Below, piece by piece: positions 1 through 8,892 of a stretch of 64,000 bases of DNA. Within the stretch, counting starts at the first letter, position 1; each line of letters starts with the position of its first letter. Below the pieces are notes generated by a model. That model was given only the letters and a program-made list of their open reading frames with translations, searched no databases and had not been told where the DNA came from. Made by a program: the position numbers and the translations under genes. Source of the stretch: Microthrixaceae bacterium (lineage in GTDB: Bacteria > Actinomycetota > Acidimicrobiia > Acidimicrobiales > Microtrichaceae); NCBI GenBank assembly GCA_020845705.1, contig JADLFH010000016.1:102039-166038 (forward strand), read 5' to 3'.

Positions 1-582
1 AGCAAGGTCTCGTCGGATCTCAGCGATCCGGGCGCCGCGGGCTGGTCGGGGGTGACCGCCGAGTCGGTCGCCCTCGCACCGATGCCGATAGACGCCCAAC
101 CCACGGAGTACGTCCGGACGAAGTGGTCCGCGCTGTCCTACGGCAACGTCGCCGAGGCGAAAGTGGCCGCCGCCCACGACGGCGCCACCGCCTGGGTGCG
201 TCTCGAGTGGGCCGACTCCGACCAACCCAACACGGAGTTCCCGGATTGCGCGGCGGTGTACTTCCCCGCCGGAGGCGACGCTCCCGCCGCGACGATCGGC
301 AGTGAGGCCGCCACGGTCAACCTGTGGTTCTGGCGCTCCGACGAGGAGTCGGGCCGTCACCTGACGGGCAACGGTCCGGGTGTGTTCCGACCCCAGGATG
401 GGGCTGTTTCCGCAGCGGCAAGCCTGGACGGCGGTCGCTGGGCCGTGGTGTTGGCCCACCCGGTCGCCGAGCTGCGCGACGGAGGCCGGCTGGGTGTTGC
501 CGTGTGGGACGGATCCAATGAAGAACGAGCCGGCATCGGAGCAGCCACCACTGAGTGGGTGTCGCTCTCGATCGATTCCTGA
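1..582 (+). CDS. Type II DMSO-reductase-family heme-b (gamma) subunit, 5' truncated
   Basis: The frame is open from base 1, so the start lies just outside the window. The visible 193 codons resemble the gamma subunit of ethylbenzene, dimethylsulfide and steroid C25 dehydrogenases, which binds one heme b and passes electrons from the iron-sulfur subunit to a carrier. Family-like stretches are AWVRLEWADSD near the front, the VNLWFWRSD segment in the middle and the C-terminal VAVWDGSNEERAG. The family is usually about 200-215 residues, so only a few residues, possibly including an export signal, should be missing. The beta-subunit gene starts 15 bp downstream, so the two are almost certainly co-transcribed. 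Heme ligands (Met and Lys in ethylbenzene dehydrogenase) cannot be assigned by eye. In known operons gamma follows beta; here it precedes it. Confidence 0.8.
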   Translation, partial: SKVSSDLSDPGAAGWSGVTAESVALAPMPIDAQPTEYVRTKWSALSYGNVAEAKVAAAHDGATAWVRLEWADSDQPNTEFPDCAAVYFPAGGDAPAATIGSEAATVNLWFWRSDEESGRHLTGNGPGVFRPQDGAVSAAASLDGGRWAVVLAHPVAELRDGGRLGVAVWDGSNEERAGIGAATTEWVSLSIDS

Positions 583-597
583 AATCGGAGACTTGAC

Positions 598-1686
598 ATG
601 ACTGATGTGATGCAACCCTCGACCGGCCCCCTCAAGCAGATCGCCATGGTGTTCGATCTGAACAAGTGCATGGGCTGTCAGTCCTGTTCCGTGGGCTGCA
701 AGGTGCTGTGGACCCAGGAGGAGGGCGAGGAGCACGAGTGGTGGATGACGGTCAACACCCAGCCCGGCAAGGGCACTCCCAAGGACTGGGAGACGATGGG
801 CGGCGGCCTCAAGGACGGCGTCCCCGTACCCGGCCAACAGCCGGGCCGCGCGGATTTCGGTGGCGGTTGGGAGTTCAACTACCAGGAGGTGTTCTACGAG
901 GGCAAGGGCAACTCGGTACACCTCAAGCCCATCGAGACCGACGACGGTCGCAACGAATGGGGCATGAACTGGGACGAGGACCAGGGCGCGGGTGAGTACC
1001 CCAACGCCTACTACTTCTACCTCCCGCGGCTCTGCAACCACTGCACCCGCCCGGTGTGTGCGGAAGCGTGTCCCAGCGGCGCCATGTACAAGCGCCGCGA
1101 GGACGGCATCGTGTTGCGCAACGAGGACCAGTGCCAAGGCTTCCGCATGTGCATGGAGGCCTGCCCCTACAAGAAGATCTACTTCAACTACGCACGCAAG
1201 GTCGCACAGCACTGCATCATGTGCTTCCCTCGTCTCGAGGAGGGCGTTGCCCCGGTGTGTGCCCGCCAGTGCCCCGGGCGGCTGGCCTTCGTAGGCTTCC
1301 TCGACGACGAGGAAGGTCCCATCCACAAGATGGTCAACGAGTGGGGCATCGCGGTTCCGCTGCACGCCGAATACGGCACCGGTCCGAACATCTTCTACGT
1401 TCCGCCGCTGTCTCCCTACCGGCTGCACGAGGACCTCTCCATCGACTACGACACGCCGCGGATCCCGCCGGAGTACCTCGAGTCGCTGTTCGGCCCGAAG
1501 GTGCACAGCGCTCTGGCCACCCTCCAGTCCGAACTCGAGACTGTGCGCGGCGGCGGGTCCTCGGAGATCCTCGACACGCTCATCGTCTACAACTGGCTCG
1601 ACCTGTTCGGCCCGTTCACCAACGACCCAGCCGAGCTCGATCGCTCACCCCAGAGCATTCCGGTCGAGATCAGCGCAAAGAAGTGA
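598..1686 (+). CDS. Type II DMSO-reductase-family iron-sulfur (beta) subunit
   Basis: This 362-residue electron-transfer subunit carries four cysteine clusters in the NarH/EbdB order. They are C24-C27-C30-C34, C146-C149-C154-C158, a CQGFRMC-type motif (C179, C185, C189) and C206-C209-C221-C225. In the third cluster Phe182 stands where a fourth Cys would be; NarH-type proteins have an aromatic residue there and hold a [3Fe-4S] cluster. The protein should therefore carry three [4Fe-4S] and one [3Fe-4S] cluster and link the molybdenum site to the heme-b subunit. The length matches the family (about 330-360). It lies between the gamma gene (15-bp gap) and the chaperone gene (13-bp gap). There is no twin-arginine signal, as usual for beta subunits exported with alpha or kept in the cytoplasm. 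Confidence 0.9.
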   Translation: MTDVMQPSTGPLKQIAMVFDLNKCMGCQSCSVGCKVLWTQEEGEEHEWWMTVNTQPGKGTPKDWETMGGGLKDGVPVPGQQPGRADFGGGWEFNYQEVFYEGKGNSVHLKPIETDDGRNEWGMNWDEDQGAGEYPNAYYFYLPRLCNHCTRPVCAEACPSGAMYKRREDGIVLRNEDQCQGFRMCMEACPYKKIYFNYARKVAQHCIMCFPRLEEGVAPVCARQCPGRLAFVGFLDDEEGPIHKMVNEWGIAVPLHAEYGTGPNIFYVPPLSPYRLHEDLSIDYDTPRIPPEYLESLFGPKVHSALATLQSELETVRGGGSSEILDTLIVYNWLDLFGPFTNDPAELDRSPQSIPVEISAKK

Positions 1687-1699
1687 GAGGACCCATACC

Positions 1700-2356
1700 G
1701 TGTTCGCGTATTCACTGACCGGTCTCGAGATCTCCGCCGACGCCGTCGGGGTGTTGGAGGTCGAGGAGAGCGAGATCACCGCCCGAAGCGCCGTCTACCA
1801 GGTGTTGGGTCAGCTCTTCGCTGCACCCGACGCCGAGTTCGCCGAGAAGACCGCGTCTGGCCAGTGGGTGAAGGACCTCGCCGAGGCGATCGAGCTGCTT
1901 GCTTTCGACTGGGAGATCGGCGAGGCGCCGACCGATGCGGACGAGGGCGCGTTGAAGGATGCCCACGAGCGGCTCTTCCAGGCCGAGGACGCGGGTGTCC
2001 GCCGCATCTGGGGTGGCGGTTACTCGGCGGACCGCGATCAGAGTCTCGTGGAGCTGCGTCGTGCCTACGAGTACTACGGGCTCGGCACGGGCAACGACGA
2101 CGTGCCCTTCGACCACCTCACCGCCGAGGTGGACTTCATGCAGTTCCTGGCCTTCAAGGAGGCTGCCGCCAGCTCCCCGCGGCTGGGCAAGTCGTTCCAC
2201 CGGGCGCAGGTCGACTTCTTGGACAAGCACCTCGGCGATTGGGTTCCCAGGTTCGCGACGGCAGTGCGCGAGGCCGATCCGCCGCCGTTCTACTCGTGGG
2301 CCATCGACCGTCTGGAGTCGTTCGTCGCAGCCGACGCGAAATGGGTGGCTCAGTAG
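1700..2356 (+). CDS. TorD/DmsD-family molybdoenzyme chaperone (type II delta protein)
   Basis: This is a 218-residue all-alpha protein with a GTG start. It has the TorD-family signature segment LTAEVDFMQFLAFKEA near residue 140, followed by FLDKHLGDWVPRF and the PFYSWA segment. These system-specific chaperones bind the apo catalytic subunit and guard cofactor insertion; they are not part of the mature enzyme. The gene follows the beta subunit by 13 bp, matching the D gene of ebdABCD and ddhABDC operons. Its presence implies that the alpha subunit needs assisted maturation, although the only alpha gene seen here, 6.5 kb downstream, shows no Tat signal. Confidence 0.85.
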   Translation: MFAYSLTGLEISADAVGVLEVEESEITARSAVYQVLGQLFAAPDAEFAEKTASGQWVKDLAEAIELLAFDWEIGEAPTDADEGALKDAHERLFQAEDAGVRRIWGGGYSADRDQSLVELRRAYEYYGLGTGNDDVPFDHLTAEVDFMQFLAFKEAAASSPRLGKSFHRAQVDFLDKHLGDWVPRFATAVREADPPPFYSWAIDRLESFVAADAKWVAQ

Positions 2357-2403
2357 GTCGTTGACCAACCGGGTACCCTCACCCGCATGCCGGGGGTGCA
2401 GTA

Positions 2404-2784
2404 GTGAGCTTCCGAGTCGGGCCGAACTGTGACGGCTGCGACATGTGTCGCCAGGCCTGCCCACGGGGAGCCATCCGGGTGACCGAGGCTGGTGTCTACG
2501 AGGTCGTCTCGCTCAACTGCAACGACTGCGGCAAGTGCGCCGTGGTGTGCCCCCCACACGCGCTGGCACCTGATCCGGAGTGGGCGATGTGTTGGGCGAG
2601 GGGCTGCCCGCTGTCCTCCAGTAGATACGAGGGCTGGGGTTGCGCCGAGGGTCGACGTCGCTGCACCGAGTGCGGCAACTCGATGTGGAAGGAGCCCGAC
2701 GGGGACGGATGGGTCTGTACGCGTTGTGACCGCGGCTCCAACGTGATGTGCCCGAAGGCCCGCAAGGCCGCCAAGCTCACCTGA
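2404..2784 (+). CDS. 2[4Fe-4S] ferredoxin with C-terminal zinc-ribbon-like tail
   Basis: This 126-residue protein starts at a GTG. The first half is a bacterial 2[4Fe-4S] ferredoxin with C9-C12-C15-C19 followed by Pro, and C39-C42-C45-C49 followed by Pro. The second half is not ferredoxin: it has CxxC pairs at C87/C90 and C105/C108, 14 residues apart, plus C63, C68, C80 and C116, which looks like a zinc ribbon or rubredoxin-like knuckle. It probably carries electrons for the molybdoenzyme or for the acyl-CoA steps nearby. It follows the chaperone gene by 47 bp on the same strand. The fold of the tail is inferred only from Cys spacing. Confidence 0.75.
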   Translation: MSFRVGPNCDGCDMCRQACPRGAIRVTEAGVYEVVSLNCNDCGKCAVVCPPHALAPDPEWAMCWARGCPLSSSRYEGWGCAEGRRRCTECGNSMWKEPDGDGWVCTRCDRGSNVMCPKARKAAKLT

Positions 2785-2806
2785 CCCGCACCCAACCCCT
2801 TACCGT

Positions 2807-3742
2807 TCAGAGGTGGGTCTTGAAGAAGCGGGCGGCGGCACCTGCTGCACGGTCGAACGCCTCGCCCTCGTAGGGGACGAAGTGGTGGCCTTCCACCATC
2901 ACCAGCTCCTTCGGCTCTGCCGCGCGGTCGAACGCGGCCACGGCGACTCCCGTGTCGGCCAGGTGGTCGTGGGTGGCAACCACCATCATCAGGGCCGCCG
3001 GGCCGACGTGGGCCGCGCAGACGCCCGGGTCCCACAACGGGTCCGACAGCATCGACACCACGGTCACCTCGTTGCGCCACGAGCTGGGTTCGGGTCCGCC
3101 GTCGGCGTAGAGCAGGAAGTACTCCGAGGACTCCGGTTGCGGCAGGAAGGCGGGGCGATCGTCGCCCTCCTCGAGCACCACGGCCATGGGGCCGAGCACG
3201 CTCTGCTCGACATCCGCCGGCCCCGCGCCCGATTCGTCGAGCAACGCGTCGCGCAGCAGCGCGAAGCGCCGATCCACGTCCCCGGCGTCGTCGTAGTCGA
3301 CTCCCGGGAGCCCGGCCAGGGGCACGTTGGCGACGACGGCCTTGACCCTTCGGTCACACGCCCCCACCACGATCGCCTCCCCACCGCTGTAGCTCGATCC
3401 CCACAGTCCCAGTCTCCCCGGGTCTACCTCGGGGCGCTCGGCGAGCCATCCGAGAGCCATGCGGTAGTCGCGGGCCTGCGCCCACGGGTTGATCCGCTGC
3501 CGAGGCTCACCATCGGATGCGCCGAAGTTGCGGTGGTCATAGACCAACACGGCGAGGCCGGCCTCGGCGAAGACCTCGGCGAAGGCGTCGAGCCGCATCT
3601 CCTTGACCGCAGAGAAGCCGTGCGCCATCACCACTCCTGGCGCAGCTCCGGCGGGCTGTTCGGAATCGGGAGGCAGATACAGCCACCCCCGCAGCCACAC
3701 TCCGCCGTGGCCACTGAACTCCACGTCCTGTCGTCTCACCAT
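2807..3742 (-). CDS. Alpha/beta hydrolase (dienelactone hydrolase / X-Pro peptidase-like)
   Basis: This 311-residue serine hydrolase has a nucleophile elbow LGLWGSSYSGG (Ser117 the likely nucleophile). The oxyanion region is VMAHGFSAVKEMRL near residue 39, an ATHDHLAD segment offers a candidate acid, and the C-terminal VEGHHF offers the catalytic His. There is no signal peptide, so it is cytoplasmic. The start is supported by GGGAGG placed 8 bp upstream of the ATG. It is convergent with the ferredoxin gene and divergent from the acyl-CoA dehydrogenase gene, with which it shares a 126-bp intergenic region. An esterase or thioesterase-like role in the surrounding catabolic pathway is plausible; the substrate is unknown. 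Confidence 0.8.
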   Translation of the reverse strand: MVRRQDVEFSGHGGVWLRGWLYLPPDSEQPAGAAPGVVMAHGFSAVKEMRLDAFAEVFAEAGLAVLVYDHRNFGASDGEPRQRINPWAQARDYRMALGWLAERPEVDPGRLGLWGSSYSGGEAIVVGACDRRVKAVVANVPLAGLPGVDYDDAGDVDRRFALLRDALLDESGAGPADVEQSVLGPMAVVLEEGDDRPAFLPQPESSEYFLLYADGGPEPSSWRNEVTVVSMLSDPLWDPGVCAAHVGPAALMMVVATHDHLADTGVAVAAFDRAAEPKELVMVEGHHFVPYEGEAFDRAAGAAARFFKTHL

Positions 3743-3868
3743 GCCGAAAACCTCCCTGGGGGGACCGTTTGCCCCGTGAGCCTCATTTCACACACAGACG
3801 GCCTTTCCCTATTCCTCGATTTTCGGCATAAGGTTACGAGAATGAGGGGAAGCACCCGGGGGTGATCC

Positions 3869-5068
3869 ATGACGCAGGTGAATGAGGCAGGGCTCGGCGC
3901 AGATGCACTCGAAGTCCTCAAGGTCGTCGAGCGCTTCGCACGAGACGAGGTTCGACCAGTCGGCATGCAGCTCGACGCACTGGCCGATCCCGATGAGGTC
4001 ATCGCCGCGGGCTCGCCCCTTTGGACGCTTCACGACAAGTACAGGGCCCTGGGCGTGGACAGCCTCTCGCTTGCAGGTTCCTTCGAGCCCGCCGAGCAGG
4101 CCATGCTCTCGGCGCGCATCACCGAGACTCTGGGGTGGGCCGACGGTGGCCTGGCCGTGAGCCTGGCCGTCGCCGGGTTCCCGAAGTTCTTCATCGCCCT
4201 CACCGGCGATCCCAAGCTCACCGAGCGCTACCTTTCAGCGGATTCGTCCGAGATCGGCTGCTGGGCCATAACCGAGCCGGACCATGGCTCCGATTCGCTG
4301 GCCTTCAGCGAGCCTCACTGGACCCGCCCCGAAGTCCGTCCGAACTGCATCGCCCGCCTTGACGGCGACGAGTGGGTCATCAACGGATCGAAGGCGGCCT
4401 GGGTGTCCAACGCGCCGGTTGCCACCTACGCGGCGCTGTTCTGCACGATCGACGGTGACGAGGGCTTCGCCGGCGGCGGCGTCTGCATCACGCCGCTCGA
4501 CCTGCCGGGCGTGTCGCGTGGCAAGAACCTCAACAAGCTGGGCCAGCGGGCTCTGCCCCAGGGCGAGCTTCACTTCGACGATGTACGTGTGCCCGCCGCG
4601 AACATGGTGATCGGCAAGCCGATGTACTCGATGACGGTCGAGATGACCCTCGCCCTGGCCAACGCGTTCATGGGCTCCACCTTCGCCGGGCTGGCCCGAG
4701 CCGCATACGAGGCCGCTCTGGAATACGCGAAGGACCGCGTGCAGGGTGGTGTGCCGATCATCCAACACCAGAACGTGAGATCCCGCCTGTTCAAGATGTT
4801 CGCCAAGGTCGAGGCCGCAGCCTCCCTGTCGCGTCGCACGATGCTGATCGGCAATGCCGGGCCGCCGCCGATTCACTACTCGATCGCCTCGAAGACCTAT
4901 TGCACGACGACTGCCTTCGAGGTCGCCAGCGAGGCGCTCCAGATCTTCGGGGGCAACGGCCTCACCAAGGAGTACCCGATCGAGAAGATCATGCGCGACG
5001 CCCGGGCCGCGATGATCGAGGACGGCTGCAACGAGATGCTCAGCCTGGTCGGGGGCTCCAAGCTCTGA
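3869..5068 (+). CDS. Acyl-CoA dehydrogenase family protein
   Basis: This 399-residue flavoprotein has the usual ACAD layout: a helical N-terminal domain, a beta domain with WAITEPDHGSDS (FAD/substrate contact), and a helical C-terminal domain ending in QIFGGNGLTKEYPIEKIMRD. The final MIEDG segment places Glu384 where the catalytic base of short/medium-chain enzymes sits (YEGT in others). It should introduce an alpha,beta double bond in a CoA thioester and pass electrons to ETF or another acceptor. It starts a five-gene same-strand run (dehydrogenase, nitroreductase, thiolase, acyl-CoA ligase, molybdoenzyme alpha). The exact acyl substrate cannot be read from the sequence. Confidence 0.9.
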   Translation: MTQVNEAGLGADALEVLKVVERFARDEVRPVGMQLDALADPDEVIAAGSPLWTLHDKYRALGVDSLSLAGSFEPAEQAMLSARITETLGWADGGLAVSLAVAGFPKFFIALTGDPKLTERYLSADSSEIGCWAITEPDHGSDSLAFSEPHWTRPEVRPNCIARLDGDEWVINGSKAAWVSNAPVATYAALFCTIDGDEGFAGGGVCITPLDLPGVSRGKNLNKLGQRALPQGELHFDDVRVPAANMVIGKPMYSMTVEMTLALANAFMGSTFAGLARAAYEAALEYAKDRVQGGVPIIQHQNVRSRLFKMFAKVEAAASLSRRTMLIGNAGPPPIHYSIASKTYCTTTAFEVASEALQIFGGNGLTKEYPIEKIMRDARAAMIEDGCNEMLSLVGGSKL

Positions 5069-5123
5069 GCCCGGCGCCACGGCGCACGGACGCATCCACC
5101 GACACCACCAAGGAGACCGACCA

Positions 5124-5912
5124 ATGGAACTACGCGAGGTCATCGGCCGTCGTCGCTCGATCCGCTACATGCGGCCCTATCAACCGGTGGAGCGCCACAA
5201 GATCCAGAGGATGCTGGAGGCCGCGCGGCTGGCGTCGCACTGGGGCAACGTGGGCGGCCTGCGTGCCGTGGTCGTGGAACGGCACACCGCGCCTCAAGAG
5301 ACCCTCGACGCCCTGTTCGCTCCGGTGGCCGGGTTCCAGATCCGTCGAGCGCCCGTTGTGATCGTGTGGTACTTCGACTCCGCTGCGGTCGACGGCCAGG
5401 GAGATCGATTGCGAGAGCTCCTCGACGCCGGAGCCCTGGGTGTGGGCCCCACCAAGAAGGAGGACTTGGAGGCCAAGATCATCCCGTTCTTCCAGGCCAT
5501 CCTCGAGATGCTGAAGGGCCCGGGGCTCAACGAGGTCGACTGCGGCCAGGGCATCGCCCAGGCCACCCTCATGGCCTACGAGCAGGGCCTCGGAACCTGC
5601 TGCCTCGGCACGGCCAACACCGAGCAGATCCGCCAGAACCTCGGCCTTCCCGAAACCTCCCGGGTGCTGTTGTTGCAGACGGTCGGCTATCCGGCCGAGC
5701 ACTGGGAGGCAGGCGGCCAGCGTCCCCGGCAGGCCTTCGAGGACCTCTTCCACCTCAACTCGTTCGGCGAGGCCTTCCCTCGTGACGAGGCCGTGGTGGA
5801 CGAGCTGACCGATGACAAGATGTTCACCACGCCTGCACCCCTGCCCTGGCGGGAAGCCGAGCTCGACTACCTCCAGAAGGCACTCGACGTTCCCGGCAGT
5901 GGGCTCATCTGA
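5124..5912 (+). CDS. Nitroreductase-family flavoprotein
   Basis: This 262-residue protein is of the FMN-dependent nitroreductase family. The N-terminal RRRSIR segment (residues 9-14) is the phosphate-binding part of the FMN site. IAQATLMAYEQGLGTCCLG around residue 150 is the helix typical of the family, and LLLQTVGYPAEHW follows. The sequence continues past the usual 200-220 residues with an acidic C-terminal extension. The family includes nitro- and ene-reductases, dehalogenases and flavin-dependent dehydrogenases. In this run of acyl-CoA genes an enoyl or quinone-like reductant role is possible, but that is inference. The gap to the preceding gene is 55 bp. Confidence 0.8.
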   Translation: MELREVIGRRRSIRYMRPYQPVERHKIQRMLEAARLASHWGNVGGLRAVVVERHTAPQETLDALFAPVAGFQIRRAPVVIVWYFDSAAVDGQGDRLRELLDAGALGVGPTKKEDLEAKIIPFFQAILEMLKGPGLNEVDCGQGIAQATLMAYEQGLGTCCLGTANTEQIRQNLGLPETSRVLLLQTVGYPAEHWEAGGQRPRQAFEDLFHLNSFGEAFPRDEAVVDELTDDKMFTTPAPLPWREAELDYLQKALDVPGSGLI

Positions 5913-5941
5913 ACGCCCGAAACGACTCGAAGGAGATCAAC

Positions 5942-7174
5942 ATGAAGATGAACGCCATCGTCGCCGGTGTGGGCATGACCCAGTTCGGCAAGCACCTCGA
6001 GCGTGGGCTCAAGTCGATCGGCACCGAGGCCGTCCGCGCGGCTCTCGAAGACGCCGGCATCGACGCCGATCAGCTCGACGCGGCCTATGTGGGCAACGCG
6101 GCAGCGGGTCTCGTCACCGGTCAGGAGTCGATCCGCGGACAGGTGATCCTTCGCGACATGGGGTTGGGTCGCCTGCCTGTGATCAACGTGGAGAACGCGT
6201 GTGCCTCGGCATCGACCGCGGCGTACCAGGCGGCCGCGATGGTCAGCGCGGGTCTCTACGACTGCGTGTTGGCCCTGGGGGTGGAGAAGCTCTACGACGA
6301 GGACAAGAAGAAGTCCTTCGGTGCTTTCAGCGGCGCGGTCGACGTGGAGTTCCTCAAGCCGTTCATGGCGATGCTCCAGAGCTCGTCCAAGTCCAGCGGT
6401 GGCAGCGCCGGGTCTTCGGGTGCGGGGGAGAAGCGCTCCATGTTCATGGACATCTACGCCGCGGTGGCACGGGCTCACATGGAGTCCTACGGCACCACCG
6501 TCGAGCAGTTCGCGATGGTTTCCGCGAAGAACTCCCGCCACGGGCATCTCAACCCCCGTGCCCAGTTCCGCGACGAACTGTCGGTCGAGGACGTGCTGTC
6601 GGCACCGATGATCGCCGAGCCTCTCACTCGGCCGATGTGCTCGCCGATCGGCGACGGCGGAGCGGCGCTGATCCTCGTGAGCGAGCGAAAGGCGGCGGAG
6701 CTCGGCATCTCGAACCCGGTGCGCATCCGTGCGAGCGTGTTGCGATCGGGCTGGGACCACAATCCCCGTGAGGAGGACGCGGCGAGCCTCTGCGCCAAGG
6801 AGGCGTTGGAGGAGGCAGGTGTCGGCCCCGAGGAGCTCAGCGTGGTCGAGTGCCACGATGCCAGCGCACCGGCTGAGATCATGGCGTACGAGGCCATCGG
6901 ACTCTGCGAGAAGGGCGGCGGTGGTGAGCTCGTCCAAAGCGGAGAGACCACCATCGGTGGACGCATCCCTGTCAACACGTCGGGCGGCCTTCTGCGCAAG
7001 GGACACCCGGTCGGCGCAACCGGCATCGCGCAGATCGTCGAGCTGACCGAGCAGATCCAGGGGCGTTCGGGCGACCGCCAGGTTGAGGGAGCGATCGTCG
7101 GCCTCGCCCACAACGGCGGTGGCACCATCGGAACCGACGTGGCGGCAATGTGCGTGACCGTCGTTTCGCGCTGA
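5942..7174 (+). CDS. Thiolase family protein (SCP-x/acetyl-CoA acyltransferase-like)
   Basis: This 410-residue protein matches the lipid-transfer (SCP-x) type of thiolases. The nucleophilic Cys87 lies in NVENACASAS, and the GHPVGATG motif with the catalytic His follows SGGLLRKG near residue 350. The C-terminal HNGGGTIGTD replaces the classical second-Cys motif, as in the SCP-x subgroup. It should cleave a 3-ketoacyl-CoA with CoA, often with bulky branched or steroid side-chain substrates in actinobacteria. The start ATG follows GAAGGAGATCAAC, a good ribosome site. It lies between the nitroreductase and acyl-CoA ligase genes with short gaps. Confidence 0.88.
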   Translation: MKMNAIVAGVGMTQFGKHLERGLKSIGTEAVRAALEDAGIDADQLDAAYVGNAAAGLVTGQESIRGQVILRDMGLGRLPVINVENACASASTAAYQAAAMVSAGLYDCVLALGVEKLYDEDKKKSFGAFSGAVDVEFLKPFMAMLQSSSKSSGGSAGSSGAGEKRSMFMDIYAAVARAHMESYGTTVEQFAMVSAKNSRHGHLNPRAQFRDELSVEDVLSAPMIAEPLTRPMCSPIGDGGAALILVSERKAAELGISNPVRIRASVLRSGWDHNPREEDAASLCAKEALEEAGVGPEELSVVECHDASAPAEIMAYEAIGLCEKGGGGELVQSGETTIGGRIPVNTSGGLLRKGHPVGATGIAQIVELTEQIQGRSGDRQVEGAIVGLAHNGGGTIGTDVAAMCVTVVSR

Positions 7175-7208
7175 GAAACCACCTGACAACCGAACAAGAG
7201 GGGGGCCG

Positions 7209-8828
7209 ATGGCCTGGGTGACCAACGAAGGTGTGCTCGCCGACATGGTGCGAACGCGCGCGGAGCGCAAGCCGGAGCTCGACATATTGACCTTCGAGCA
7301 CCTGAGCCTCGACGGCGGTGCCACTCCCGACGAGGTACGCACCTACGCGGATCTCGCCGAGAACGGAAACCGGCTGGCGGCTTGGCTCGTGGCCCAGGGC
7401 ATGGGCAAGGGCGACCGCTTCGCCCTCATGGCCCGAAACCATCCCGAGTTCGTCGAGGCGATGATCGCAGCGTCGATCACCGCCACGATCTGCGTGCCGG
7501 TCGACCCGCGGACCAAGGCCGACAAGCTCGCCTACATGCTCTCGAACGCGGGATGCAGCGGGGTGGTGTGTTCCGACAGCGCGCTGGACCAGGTGGTGGA
7601 AGCGCGGCGCAGAACCGACGGCATCCGCTGGGTGCTCGCCATCGCCACCGACGAGGAAGACGCCGTCGGGTTCGATTCGGTCGAGGGGGTGGAGTCGATC
7701 GCAGCCGTGCTCGACACGCCTGCCCCAACCATCGACATCCGCCTCGACGCACCGTCGGATCCGTTGCAGATCATCTACACCTCCGGCACCACCGGCGATC
7801 CCAAGGGCGTCGTGTTCGGCAACGACCGATTCGGGGTGTACGCCATGACCGCCTACCTCTTCGGATACCGCGAGGACGAGCGTCCCTACACCGGCTTGTC
7901 GCTGACGCACGGCAACGCGCAGGCGGTCACCTTGGCGCCGTCGCTGGCGATGGGTCTGCGGGCCGTGTTCAGCCGCCGGTTCACGAAGTCGAAGCTGTGG
8001 GATGTCTGTCGCGCCCACGGCGGCACCACGTTCTCGTTGCTGGGAGGCATGGCAACCGCGGTCTACAGCGAGCCGCCCAGGCCGAACGACGCCGACAACC
8101 CCGTGCGCTTCGTCGTCTCCGCCGGCATGCCGGCGGCAATATGGGAGGACTTCGAGCGCCGTTTCGGCGTGGACGTGCTCGAGTGGTACGGCGCGGTCGA
8201 AGGCGGCCTCGCCCTGAAACCTGTTGGCAGTGGACCGGTTGGGTCCTTCGGCCGACCGATACCGGGCCTCGAGATGAAGGTGCTCGACGACCAGGATGTC
8301 GAGTGTCCCCCTGGCGTGGTGGGTGAGGTCTGTTCACGCCCTGCGGGCGGCTCGGCCGAGGTGGAGTACCACGACAACCCCGAGGCGTCCGCAGCGAAGA
8401 CCCGTGGGGGGTGGCTGCGTTCGGGCGACATGGGCCACACCGATGCGGACGGCTGGTTCTTCTTCGACTACCGAAAGGGCGGAGGTCTTCGCCACAACGG
8501 CGACTTCGTGAACCCCGGGTTCGTGGAGAAGGTCCTCGCGGAGCATCCTCACATCGACGACGTGTTCGTCTACGGCGTGACGGCCGCTTCCGGTGCCCCG
8601 GGGGAGAAGGACGTGGTGGCGGCCATCGTGGTGGCTCCCGGAGCGGAGCTCGACGCGGCCGACGTGTTCGCCCACTGCCGCGAAGGGCTCGAGTCGAACT
8701 TCGTGCCCACGTACCTGCATGTGGTCGACGAGATCCCCAAGACCGCAAGCGAGAAGCCCCAGGAGCGTTTCCTGGTGGACGCGTTCGACAGCGACCGGTC
8801 GGCAGGTCGCGTTCTGACCGCCCCGTAA
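7209..8828 (+). CDS. AMP-dependent acyl-CoA synthetase/ligase
   Basis: This 539-residue adenylate-forming enzyme activates a carboxylic acid with ATP and CoA. The P-loop IIYTSGTTGDPKG lies at about residues 188-200, the adenine-binding segment WYGAVEGG follows near residue 325, and WLRSGDMGHTDADGW holds the ribose-binding Asp. The hinge region reads FDYRKGGGLRHNGDFVNP. The C-terminal Lys in KTASEKPQERF occupies the catalytic Lys position. It resembles the crotonobetaine/carnitine-CoA ligase group. In context it would feed the substrate acid to the dehydrogenase and thiolase encoded upstream. Confidence 0.88.
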   Translation: MAWVTNEGVLADMVRTRAERKPELDILTFEHLSLDGGATPDEVRTYADLAENGNRLAAWLVAQGMGKGDRFALMARNHPEFVEAMIAASITATICVPVDPRTKADKLAYMLSNAGCSGVVCSDSALDQVVEARRRTDGIRWVLAIATDEEDAVGFDSVEGVESIAAVLDTPAPTIDIRLDAPSDPLQIIYTSGTTGDPKGVVFGNDRFGVYAMTAYLFGYREDERPYTGLSLTHGNAQAVTLAPSLAMGLRAVFSRRFTKSKLWDVCRAHGGTTFSLLGGMATAVYSEPPRPNDADNPVRFVVSAGMPAAIWEDFERRFGVDVLEWYGAVEGGLALKPVGSGPVGSFGRPIPGLEMKVLDDQDVECPPGVVGEVCSRPAGGSAEVEYHDNPEASAAKTRGGWLRSGDMGHTDADGWFFFDYRKGGGLRHNGDFVNPGFVEKVLAEHPHIDDVFVYGVTAASGAPGEKDVVAAIVVAPGAELDAADVFAHCREGLESNFVPTYLHVVDEIPKTASEKPQERFLVDAFDSDRSAGRVLTAP

Positions 8829-8892
8829 AGCCAACCCCAGGCCGCCGCTCACCCGGGAGGGGTGTTCGAGAGGCAACAGCGAGGATCACACG

